This document shows positions 9,301 to 16,530 of a stretch of 64,000 nucleotides of DNA, piece after piece (the stretch's first letter is position 1; each line of letters begins with the position of its first letter). Both the position numbers and the translations under genes were made by a program. Source of the DNA: CBDFJH01 sp965198095 (GTDB taxonomy: Bacteria; Latescibacterota; UBA2968; GCA-2709665); contig OZ240239.1 of the NCBI GenBank assembly GCA_965198095.1, forward strand, positions 2,108,001 through 2,172,000, read 5' to 3'. The notes under the pieces were generated by a model that was given only the letters and a program-made list of their open reading frames with translations, had not been told where the DNA came from and searched no databases.

Positions 9301-11625
9301 ATTCTCTCTGTAACCCGCACTACTGGTACAAGCGGCGCAGTATCCGTATGGATTGGACCTTTACCGAGTCTACCTGCAAATCATGCCGGCTATAGACTTG
9401 CCAAAAACACAGGTGAGTTCCGTCCACTGATAATATTTGAAGATATTTCCGAAGAAGTATGGTCCGGAACTATCACATACGGATCATGGGGGAATGCCTG
9501 GGGGAACGGTAATGCGACTGGTTTCGGTTACAGTCGTCATCATAATGCCGGTTCAATTTCAAACGCAACTTTCACCTACAGAGGAACAACATACACTATC
9601 CATGGTTTCGGGTTTGCCAAAGTTGGCAACAATCCAGCGTATCGATTCGTACTAACAATTAGTTCAGATTTTCCAGCCTGCGACAAAAAACTCTTGAGTT
9701 TTGGAGGTTTTCAGTTAGCTGATGCTTCAAATGGCTCAGCTTACGGTTCGCATACGTATAATTGGCAGGGACGATGGGCCATTTGGGAACCTATCGGCAG
9801 ACAACGAAATTATACACTAACCCTTCACCCGACCGTCCCAGATGAACCCACTGTAACCGCCACCAACGAGGGCAACCAAGTAGTATTGTCTTGGACCACG
9901 CCGTGCGATGGCGGCAAGGACATCACCCGCCACGAATACCGGCAAAAAACGAGAAATGGCGCATTCGGTTCTTGGATACCCATCCCCAACAGTGCTGCCG
10001 GTGGCGTGAATGTGGCGAGTTACACACTTACTGCCGTGAACAATCCAGAGGAACATATCTTTGAGGTTCGCGCAGTAAACGAACTCGGTGAGGGGGCGAC
10101 ATCCGCACCTGTGTCGACCACTGATCGTACGCCGCAGGTGGCAGAGGCGATTCTCGACATTGTCAAATCGGACTATCCGAGTGTCTCCAGTTCCGCGGAC
10201 ATCACCGACAGCCACCTCGCTGGAATTACTGCCTTATTTCTGGGTATTAGAAACATCACATCCCTAAAGTCTGGTGATTTCGCCGGGCTCACCGGTATGA
10301 CAGAACTCCGCCTCAGGGGCAACCAACTTACAACCTTGCCAGAAGGTATTTTTGATGGCCTCACCGCGCTCAGTAATCTCAATCTATATAACAACCGACT
10401 CAGTAGCCTTCCCGATGGCCTGTTTGAAGGACTAACCGCGTTGACACAGCTTCGCCTGGGTGGCAACTCAGTGGACCCCCTACCCCTTACCGTGTCGCTT
10501 GAGAAGGTTGCAGATGGGCAGTTCAAGGCGGTGGCGCCAACTGGTGCGCCGTTTGAGATCGTCCTGCCGCTAAGCGTCACCAACGGCAGCATCAACGGCG
10601 GGGCAACCACGATTACAATCCCCGCCAGTAGCGTCGAAAGCACGTCGCTGACAGTGATCCGTACCCCCGGCACGACATTCGCCGTCACCGTAGACATCGG
10701 CACATTGCCGGCGCTTCCCCCAAACCACTCCGGCTACGCGCTGGTCAAATCCGATGATTTGCCCCTGGCCGCGTCCGAGGGAGACATCCCTGACACTGTC
10801 GGATTGGCCATGACAGTGGGTGGTGGCCCCGGTGCTGCATTGCGTGGCTACAACCCGCATTCGCAACCAGAATGGGATTTTGGATCTCTTTCTTCTCAGG
10901 CATTTGTACTGGATGGCGTCTCTTACACCTTGCACATGCTCGTTTACAATGTGGCGGGAAAACGCCTTCAATTTCAAACGAGTCCGATGCTGCGAGAATT
11001 TGAGTTGCATCTGGACACCCATGTGCTCAGGTCATTTTCGGCATATGATTACAATCTGCATTTATGGGAGAATGTGAATTTAAACTGGTCAGTTGGTCAG
11101 AGCATTCAAGTCCGTGTTGTTGAAGCCACACCTGTATCTCCAGGACCGCCCACGAACCTGGTCGCAACCCCGGGCGACAGGAAGGTGACGCTGTCCTGGA
11201 AACCTCCTGCCAACGCTGACTCGACGACCCTCCCTGTCACCGAGTACGAATTTCGGGTGAGCAACGACGGTGGAAGCACTTGGGATCCGAACTGGGAAAC
11301 CATTCCTTATAGTCGTTCTGGTCAGGATAACCGGATGAACTATACCGTTGAAGCTGACGATGGACTTATCAACGGAACCACGTACACCTTTGAGATTCGT
11401 GCCAAAGGCGGCGATGGTCCTGGCGCCGCAGTCCGCGCAACTGCGGTCCCGGGCGGTGCGACGACGGCAGCGACCGATTTCAACGGCGACGGCCAGACCG
11501 ATTTCGTGGATTTCTTCCTCTTTGCCGATGCGTACGGCGGGACCGACGCGCGTTTCGACCTGGATGGCAACGGCACCGTGGACTTCGCCGATTTCTTCAA
11601 GTTTGTGGATGCGTTCGGAACGTAG
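6394..11625 (+). CDS. Giant secreted metzincin with WD40, LRR, FN3 and dockerin-like modules
   Basis: TTG start at 6394 gives a clean signal peptide (hydrophobic LALFLLLGLLLSPTVLVHA). Order over 1743 aa: metalloprotease (~35-265) with zinc motif HELGHAFGLHH at 200-210 and a Met-turn-like IMSYG; seven WD40-type repeats (~380-670); a Cys-capped LRR block (~680-905); shared Ig-like domain (~910-1010); a beta-rich domain (~1017-1150); FN3 (~1150-1240); a second cap plus LRR (~1245-1365); second Ig-like (~1365-1460); a second copy of the beta-rich domain (~1468-1575); FN3 (~1578-1690); dockerin-like tail (~1693-1743). HExxHxxGxxH plus a Met-turn is the metzincin signature, so extracellular proteolysis is well supported; targets are unknown. 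The doubled LRR-Ig-beta-FN3 block suggests internal duplication. Confidence 0.85.
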   Translation: METALKTLVRHLALFLLLGLLLSPTVLVHASSSVPADSVHFCLPVDPDQRQRDEPRPAGKWAADLDVGDPRTVRLFYFLPNDRPYRTEVVDSMKAGILDLQTFFGEQMEANGRGNATFQIETDDQGDPVVHRVDGDYADSHYSSRGYTEGEIKRAFDNSKNIMLIVMDVSSRTAHGRGTGSKSSGWAMVYGEWNWFAAAHELGHAFGLHHDFRDDTYIMSYGRADRSVAQLSACAAEFLAAHPYFNADVPLENESPPTVELVSSEFPFGSVSTTVQLRVRDDDGLHQVILFVRPKNPFLGSTPEVKACDGLSGETDTVVEFNFDGRLPSDNVGTSPEAHTTLSNTVQHPIHVVAVDTDGNRSNIRSTATQFTLEAGHSPQHIATLDRPYYYDIGDLAFSLDGAFLAIGASTVELLDVAKRETITTLGHSVNTIPTVAFSPDGTLLAAGSREGAIKVWNVTSEAEVATLEGHADQVASLDFSPDGSMLASGSFDRTVKLWNVATWTNGATLEGHTERVGKIAFVRDGNLASVSLTGTVRLWNVSARSQISTFETGAKGAVAVSRDGTLLASPTSWTVKLWDLATGAQTGAVNDMRDYNRAYPVFSPDGTLLAVTAFGLIEIWDISTSELMASISGGPGGVRRLLFSPDGRMLIGNEDKSNSRQIKFWDVSEWAPSSTSVCERTPQVRDAIVGEVVGVSSCGNVTEAHLAAIANLDLNNKEITTLREGDFEGMSELSELHLRQNQLSGLPAGVFSGLAALTLLDLRNNQLTALPERAFSGLTTLTLLTLSDNRLTALPEGVFSGLSELTELYLRDNQLTTLPEEVFNGLAALTELHLYNNQLTALPESVFNGLSALRSLDLHGNLLTTLPDDMLSGLTSLTTLNLESNRLTTLPESIFAGPTGITRLAMGGNAADPLPLDVFLEKTGEGQFKAVVPVGAPFEIVLPIRVRNGDISAGATTVTIPAGSVESEILSVTRTTGTSGAVSVWIGPLPSLPANHAGYRLAKNTGEFRPLIIFEDISEEVWSGTITYGSWGNAWGNGNATGFGYSRHHNAGSISNATFTYRGTTYTIHGFGFAKVGNNPAYRFVLTISSDFPACDKKLLSFGGFQLADASNGSAYGSHTYNWQGRWAIWEPIGRQRNYTLTLHPTVPDEPTVTATNEGNQVVLSWTTPCDGGKDITRHEYRQKTRNGAFGSWIPIPNSAAGGVNVASYTLTAVNNPEEHIFEVRAVNELGEGATSAPVSTTDRTPQVAEAILDIVKSDYPSVSSSADITDSHLAGITALFLGIRNITSLKSGDFAGLTGMTELRLRGNQLTTLPEGIFDGLTALSNLNLYNNRLSSLPDGLFEGLTALTQLRLGGNSVDPLPLTVSLEKVADGQFKAVAPTGAPFEIVLPLSVTNGSINGGATTITIPASSVESTSLTVIRTPGTTFAVTVDIGTLPALPPNHSGYALVKSDDLPLAASEGDIPDTVGLAMTVGGGPGAALRGYNPHSQPEWDFGSLSSQAFVLDGVSYTLHMLVYNVAGKRLQFQTSPMLREFELHLDTHVLRSFSAYDYNLHLWENVNLNWSVGQSIQVRVVEATPVSPGPPTNLVATPGDRKVTLSWKPPANADSTTLPVTEYEFRVSNDGGSTWDPNWETIPYSRSGQDNRMNYTVEADDGLINGTTYTFEIRAKGGDGPGAAVRATAVPGGATTAATDFNGDGQTDFVDFFLFADAYGGTDARFDLDGNGTVDFADFFKFVDAFGT

Positions 11626-11858
11626 GTGCGAGCGCCGCAAGATCAATTGGCGAACCCCAAGACGCGCATTCCGGGGCGACTTGGCTATTCTCAGCCGCAA
11701 CCGAAACTGAAAAACCCTAATATGCGCCGAGAAGAGCTGTCTGAAGCTCGTCTTCGCCGTGCTCATCCGAGCAGCCAAACGTAAACAACGCAAGCAGCAC
11801 AGGCAACAAACATAATTGATACGGGATTTTGACCCTGTCGAGAGACGGGATCATCGCT

Positions 11859-11881
11859 CCCCTCCCCGTGCCGGGGAGGGG
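11859..11881. terminator. Perfect GC hairpin
   Basis: CCCCTCCCCG and CGGGGAGGGG form a perfect stem around TGC. It sits between two same-strand genes. There is no U-tract, so it may be a repeat of the cccctcccc...gggggaggg kind rather than an intrinsic terminator. Confidence 0.35.
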
Positions 11882-11914
11882 TCGCCATCTTGGCGCGGCA
11901 GGCAGGCCAAACCC

Positions 11915-11940
11915 CACGCCCTACCCGAGCCCTTTATCAT
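11915..11940 (+). promoter_or_regulatory. Upstream block shared by two secreted-protein genes (copy 1)
   Basis: CACGCCCTACCCGAGCCC followed by TTTATCAT closely matches 13635-13661 (CACGCTCTACCCTCGACC then CTTTATCAT). About 50 bases further on, both regions carry a CATTTTGCG[CT]AGAAG motif (11983-11997 here). The genes that follow encode unrelated products, so the similarity is likely regulatory. Confidence 0.45.
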
Positions 11941-12074
11941 GACCACGAATTCCTGAACACGCGATATGAAAAAACGTGTATCCATTTTGCGCAGAAGTCG
12001 CACTGTACACATCTGAAAGCCAGTCTGCCCGTTTTTACCTGAATAAAAACCAGAGTCTCTCTCCGGAGGAAATC

Positions 12075-13136
12075 ATGCTGCGCATAATGGTGGTCGCATG
12101 CCTGGCTGCGTCTATGCCAACCGGCCCCGTTTCCGGTCAGGAAATGGAAACGGCCGCCGGTATCGAGATCGGAACACTGTTTGGGCTCACCCATCATTCC
12201 TCAAATGGCGAAGGCGCCACCATAATTGGCCTTCCGAGCTCTCCCACCCTGGGCATCCCTGGTATCCCATCGCTCTATTTATCGTGGTTTCCCGTTGCAG
12301 ACGTATCCATCGGGTCGGAGTTCAGCGTTGGGCGAACGTCGGGAGACGTGTACGGAATCACATCGCTCTACTTTGGCGGTCGAGGCACATTCTTCCCGCT
12401 GGGAAGCGCAACATCAGGTCTCTATCTACTGGGCCATGGCGCCGCGCGGCATTTTGCGATTCGTGAACGTGACTCCGTGACTGACTTTGCGGCTGGCGGG
12501 GGCCTGGGATATCAATGGCGCCTGGGGCCGGCTTTCGTCCTGCGCGCGGAGGGACGGTATCGGCGATGGTTCGATGACGGTGTCGATGACTTCTCCCTGC
12601 TTCTCGGGCTGGGCGCGCGGCCAGGCCGCGGCGGTGAAGAACGGAATGCGCCTGTCACCAAATACGAAATCGGAACGCGGTTCGGGATTTCCCGTGTTTC
12701 CTCCGACGACGATAGTATCGTCATGATCGCAGCGCCGGGTTCTCCCACGTCCGGGGTGCTGGGAAATCCATCACTCTACGTCTTATGGTTTCCCAGCGCA
12801 AAGATGTCCATCGGTCCTGAAATCAACATCGGGCGAAGTTCCGGCAGCACCGTTGGTACCACGTCCCTCAATCTTGGAGGGCGCGCCTTGTTTTCTCTGC
12901 AAGACAACGCGGGTTCCGGACCGTATCTGCTGTGCCAGGGCGCGGTTCTGGTTCTGGATGTTGATGAGCGGGACTCTGAGACCGACTTTTCCGCGGGGGG
13001 CGGGATGGGTTACCAGTTGCGCCTCGGCACGTCATTCGTCCTGCGTGCGGAGGGACAGTATCGGCGATGGTTTGACGACGAAGTCAATGACCTCTCGCTC
13101 CTGGTGGGGCTTGGCGCCAGGCTTGGCGGCCGGTAG
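12075..13136 (+). CDS. Outer-membrane beta-barrel-like protein with tandem duplicated domain
   Basis: The start at 12075 follows GGAGGA by 4-5 bases and yields a signal peptide (MLRIMVVACLAASMPTGPVSG). The 353-residue product is two copies of one ~160-residue domain, at about 30-190 and 193-353. Each runs from an EIGT.FG strand through GIPSLYLSWFP/NPSLYVLWFP, GG.GYQ.RLG..FVLRAEG.YRRWFDD, to a final SLL.GLGAR strand. Alternating aromatic/aliphatic strands ending the chain are typical of small outer-membrane porin-like barrels, so the location is inferred from that. It has no dockerin or FlgD-like tail, unlike its neighbours. No specific family was recognised. Confidence 0.7.
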   Translation: MLRIMVVACLAASMPTGPVSGQEMETAAGIEIGTLFGLTHHSSNGEGATIIGLPSSPTLGIPGIPSLYLSWFPVADVSIGSEFSVGRTSGDVYGITSLYFGGRGTFFPLGSATSGLYLLGHGAARHFAIRERDSVTDFAAGGGLGYQWRLGPAFVLRAEGRYRRWFDDGVDDFSLLLGLGARPGRGGEERNAPVTKYEIGTRFGISRVSSDDDSIVMIAAPGSPTSGVLGNPSLYVLWFPSAKMSIGPEINIGRSSGSTVGTTSLNLGGRALFSLQDNAGSGPYLLCQGAVLVLDVDERDSETDFSAGGGMGYQLRLGTSFVLRAEGQYRRWFDDEVNDLSLLVGLGARLGGR

Positions 13137-13204
13137 AAGCATCCAACCACGCGACGCAGATGCGGCGGGCTTCGCCCCACTCTTGGGGAGCGGGTGGGAA
13201 GGTG

Positions 13205-13226
13205 GGGCAGACATTCCTGTCTGCCC
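13205..13226. repeat. Short palindrome GGGCAGACA-TTCC-TGTCTGCCC
   Basis: A perfect 9-bp stem with a 4-base loop in non-coding DNA. It resembles the transposase-associated palindromes in using CAGAC/GTCTG but has a different core. Confidence 0.6.
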
Positions 13227-13399
13227 GCCTCGCTGCCGTTCCTTGGAAGTGGGGAATGAAGAGAGGCTTGTGGCGCCTCTAAGGAGCCAATACTCGTGCT
13301 CGCGCGGTTCGGCTCTTGGCAGGGTTTTCCGCGATGGTTCCGACGAGGCGCTACAGGAAGCAACCCATGTCGAACGGAATCCTCGGACAATGGGGATCA

Positions 13400-13420
13400 G
13401 GGCAGGTTTGAAACCTGCCC
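13400..13420. repeat. Short palindrome GGGCAGGTTT-G-AAACCTGCCC
   Basis: A perfect 10-bp stem around a single G in non-coding DNA. It is a single copy in this window. Confidence 0.6.
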
Positions 13421-13634
13421 CTACGGTCGGAGCATCGAGCCATATTTGGATCTTTTCATCGAAACGGCGGGAGATTCTTCGACTGCGCTCAGAATGACAG
13501 GGTGGCATATGACCATCCGCAACATCCGTCAGTCACTCGTTGGCGCTGATTGTCATGCTGAGGAAGCCGCCAGGCTCACGAAGCATCCCCTGCGGCGACG
13601 GCTGATGCGGTGGGGGGAATGTCAACACCTCATA

Positions 13635-13661
13635 CACGCTCTACCCTCGACCCTTTATCAT
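13635..13661 (+). promoter_or_regulatory. Upstream block shared by two secreted-protein genes (copy 2)
   Basis: This matches 11915-11940 across about 26 bases and is followed by CATTTTGCGTAGAAG at 13694-13708. It lies about 75-100 bases upstream of the ATG at 13737, a suitable place for a promoter or operator. No clean -35/-10 pair is evident. Confidence 0.45.
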
Positions 13662-13736
13662 CCTTATGCAAGCGGCAGGCATAAATATGGACGCATTTTG
13701 CGTAGAAGATCTACCGTAATCTGAAGGGACTCCTCG

Positions 13737-16076
13737 ATGAAAAACGCAATGCTCAATCGAAAGCTCACCGTGTCGATTTTCACTGTGTTACTGGTGATCG
13801 GTACGGTATCTGGTGCGGGCGCCGGCTTCTTTGACGATCTCTTCGGTGTAATTGAAGCCGTCGTCGAGACGATCGACACCGTCGCGACGGCGATCGTCGA
13901 CGTCGCCGTAGCGGTTGTCGACGTCACCGTGGGAGTGGTCGAGATCGCGGTCGGAGTCGTCGATATCACGGTCAGACTCGCCGAGACGTTAGTGGGGCAT
14001 ACGGGTTGTGTGTTGGCCACCGCCTTCGACCCGTACGGGGCGGGCGCGACGCTGGCAAGTGGCGGTTGCGACTACGACGTTCTCCTTTGGGATATCTTCA
14101 CCGGTGGGATCACGTTTACGCTGCGGCATCTGTCTGCGGTATTGAGCTTGGCGTATTGCGCCGTCGACGGCTGTACGCTGGCCAGCGGAACGGAAGATGG
14201 ACTGCTGTATCTGTGGATCCCAGACACCGGGGAACTTAAGACCACGCTCCCCGGGCATACGGGCGCAATCTTGAGCACGGCCTTCAGCCCTGTAGACCAC
14301 CACGTGCTTGCCAGCGGGAGTGCGGACGGGACCATCCGGCTATGGGATGCGGATAGGGGCGCGCATAAGCGGACCCTCCCCGGGCATACGGACAGCGTCT
14401 CGAGTCTGGCGTTCCGTCCGGACGGCGTCGTGCTTGCCAGCGGGAGCGCGGACGGGACCATCCGGCTATGGGATGGGGAAACAGGCGCATACCAGCGCAC
14501 TTTGAGCGGACATACGGGGACCATTGGTAGCTTGGCTTTCAGTTTCGATGGAAGCGTGATTGCCAGTGGGAGCACTGACGGTTCAGTGCGGGTGTGGAAA
14601 TCCGAGGACGGAGAACCCTTCGCCACGCTGGACCACAAGTCGCCTGTCCTCAGTGTGGCGTTCGCTGCAGGCGACAGCCTGTTCGCGAGTGGGAGCGCCG
14701 ATGGGGTGGCGCGGCTGTGGGACCCGCTCACGTGGAAAGTCAAGGCGACGCTTGGACATGAGTCTCCCGTCCGCAGTGTATCCTTCAGTCCCGGCGGCGA
14801 CCTTCTCGTCACCGGCGCCGACGACGGAGACGTGCGAAAATGGGAACTCACGTCCGTTGGTGTTCGATTCAAGCGGGACCCTGCGAATGATTTCCCCAGC
14901 CTTCGCCCGGCCCGAAACACATCCCCTGCGGGAATCTGGTCGAATGGGTCGACGATGTGGGTGGCGGACCAGCTTGACGAAAAGCTGTACGCCTACGATA
15001 TGACCTCCAGGGACCGTGACCCTTCCAGGGACTTTGACACGCTGGACCCGGCCGGAAACGACTCCCCCGCGGGCATCTGGTCGGACGGTACGACGATGTG
15101 GGTGGCGGACAACCATGACAAGAAACTGTACGCCTACGACGTGGCCTCTCTTACCCGCGACCCTTCCAGGGACTTTGACACACTGGATCGCGCAGGAAAC
15201 GATGATCCATGGGGAATCTGGTCGGACGGTACGACGATGTGGGTGGCGGACAATTCCGACAGAAAATTGTACGCCTACGACATGAATTCCAGGACGCGGG
15301 ATCCCGCAAGGGAGTTCAGCACGCTCGGCCGCGCCGGAAACGGCAGCCCGCTCGGCATCTGGTCCGACGGGACTGCGATGTGGGTCGCGGATTGGCTCGA
15401 TGAGAAGCTGTACGCCTACGATACGACCTCGAAGGCGCATGACGCGGTCAAAGACGTTGAAACGCTGGGTGACGCCGGAAACAGTGAGCCGCGAGGGATC
15501 TGGTCGGACGGGATGACCATGTGGGTGGCCGATTATATTGACGATAAGCTCTACGCCTACGAAATGCAGACCGGCGGCGGTCCGGCGGGCGCGTCTACGC
15601 CAAGCGCGCCCGTTATCCGTTCGATGACCCCAGGCCCGGGCTCTATTGCGATAGCGTGGGACGCACCCGCCGGCGACGGCGGCACCACCGTCACAGCCTA
15701 CGACCTGCGTTACATCCGAAGCGACGCCCCGGACAAGGCCGATGCGAATTGGACCGTAGTGGAGGATGTGTGGACGACCGGTTCCGGTTCGCTGAACCAC
15801 GAGCTGACCGGCCTGACGGGCGGTACGCAGTACGAAGTGCGGGTGCGGGCGGTCACGGGTTCCGGCGAAGGCCCCTGGTCGTCCGTCGATACCGTAACGC
15901 CGCTTGGACAGCCACACGCGCCAACCGATTTCAACGGCGACGGCCGCACCGATTTCGTCGATTTCTTCCTCTTTGCCGATGCGTACGGCGGCAGCGACGC
16001 CCGCTTCGACCTCGACGGCAGCGGCACCGTCGATTTCGCCGATTTTTTCAAGTTCGTCGATGCGTTCGGCGCGTAG
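13737..16076 (+). CDS. Secreted WD40 / IWSDG-repeat / FN3 protein with dockerin-like tail
   Basis: ATG start with GAAGGGA upstream and a signal peptide (LTVSIFTVLLVIGTVSGAGA). Residues ~35-80 form an unusual valine-rich stretch with a seven-residue period (VDVAVAVVDVTVGVVEIAV), which looks like a hydrophobic helix or amyloid-like strand. Next are seven WD40 repeats (~83-375; GHTG..LATAF, SGSADGTIRLWD), five ~47-residue repeats with GIWSDGTTMWVAD...KLYAYD (~390-620), one FN3 domain (~625-720), and a dockerin-like tail (~728-779). No catalytic motif is seen; a binding role at the surface is inferred. Its final ~80 bases are identical to those of the gene ending at 19011. Confidence 0.82.
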   Translation: MKNAMLNRKLTVSIFTVLLVIGTVSGAGAGFFDDLFGVIEAVVETIDTVATAIVDVAVAVVDVTVGVVEIAVGVVDITVRLAETLVGHTGCVLATAFDPYGAGATLASGGCDYDVLLWDIFTGGITFTLRHLSAVLSLAYCAVDGCTLASGTEDGLLYLWIPDTGELKTTLPGHTGAILSTAFSPVDHHVLASGSADGTIRLWDADRGAHKRTLPGHTDSVSSLAFRPDGVVLASGSADGTIRLWDGETGAYQRTLSGHTGTIGSLAFSFDGSVIASGSTDGSVRVWKSEDGEPFATLDHKSPVLSVAFAAGDSLFASGSADGVARLWDPLTWKVKATLGHESPVRSVSFSPGGDLLVTGADDGDVRKWELTSVGVRFKRDPANDFPSLRPARNTSPAGIWSNGSTMWVADQLDEKLYAYDMTSRDRDPSRDFDTLDPAGNDSPAGIWSDGTTMWVADNHDKKLYAYDVASLTRDPSRDFDTLDRAGNDDPWGIWSDGTTMWVADNSDRKLYAYDMNSRTRDPAREFSTLGRAGNGSPLGIWSDGTAMWVADWLDEKLYAYDTTSKAHDAVKDVETLGDAGNSEPRGIWSDGMTMWVADYIDDKLYAYEMQTGGGPAGASTPSAPVIRSMTPGPGSIAIAWDAPAGDGGTTVTAYDLRYIRSDAPDKADANWTVVEDVWTTGSGSLNHELTGLTGGTQYEVRVRAVTGSGEGPWSSVDTVTPLGQPHAPTDFNGDGRTDFVDFFLFADAYGGSDARFDLDGSGTVDFADFFKFVDAFGA

Positions 16077-16095
16077 ATACAGGCCGAACTTGGTG

Positions 16096-16404
16096 GCTAT
16101 AGCAAAAGAGTTCATCGGTGTGTCTGCCTGCCCACAGTTGCAGCATAACGCCCCCAATCCCTTCAACAGCGAGACCGTCATCTCCTGGTTCCTGCTGAAG
16201 CCGGGTCCGGCGCGGGTGGAGGTGTTTGCCCTTACCGGGCAGCGGGTGGCTGTATTACACAAGGACCCGCAGCAGTCTGGCTACCACCGCCTCCATTGGG
16301 ACGGCCGCGACGACGAGGGCCGGCCCCTGGCCAGCGGGGTCTACCTGTACCGCTTGGTAACGGGGGAGGGCGTTTTGACGCGGAAGCTGACCCTGCTCCG
16401 TTGA
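16096..16404 (+). pseudogene. Orphan FlgD/T9SS-type C-terminal domain fragment
   Basis: In a different frame from the gene that ends at 16076, this stretch reads LQHNAPNPFNSETVISWFL, VEVFALTGQRVAVL, HWDGRDDEGRPLASGVYLYRL and ends RKLTLLR. That is a complete FlgD-Ig/T9SS type A C-terminal domain like the end of the 3121-3930 product. It has no start codon, signal peptide or upstream domain of its own. It is either a relic of a protein whose front was replaced, or a tail reached by frameshifting past the dockerin; the first is simpler. Confidence 0.65.
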
Positions 16405-16530
16405 GCGGTTGGACACAAACCGGGAGTACGCTTAAGACACCCGGGACGGGAGCACCTCTCAAGGAACAAGCGGAAAACTTAGCGGAAGTAACGCCGATCG
16501 CTGCCATACCAACTTCGAAAGGGACCGGAC

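Larger units (their letters stand above)
11626..12074. other. Intergenic with duplicated 3' flank and hairpin
   Basis: The first ~57 bases after the stop repeat almost exactly the bases after the stop at 6109. A perfect 10-bp stem (CCCCTCCCCG, loop TGC) lies at 11859-11881 and could end transcription, though no T-run follows. A half copy of the GGCAGGCAGGC motif is at about 11898-11908. The block at 11915-11940 is shared with the region upstream of 13737. Confidence 0.55.
13137..13736. other. Intergenic cluster of short dispersed inverted repeats
   Basis: No gene is visible in these 600 bases. They hold three different short palindromes: GGGCAGACA/TGTCTGCCC (13205-13226), GGGCAGGTTT/AAACCTGCCC (13400-13420), and a wider pair CTCAGAATGACA ... 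TGTCATGCTGAG (about 13489-13566). Repeats of these kinds occur in many environmental genomes. The 3' part holds the shared upstream block of the next gene. Confidence 0.55.

Noticed and set aside
13010..13508. Long minus-strand frames opposite the barrel gene and its downstream gap
   Set aside because: They are antisense to a well supported coding region or cross dispersed palindromes; no domain was recognised.
16076..16404. Programmed frameshift joining the dockerin gene to the FlgD-like tail
   Set aside because: No slippery heptamer or pseudoknot-like sequence is seen near the stop at 16074-16076, and the domain follows untranslated-looking DNA.
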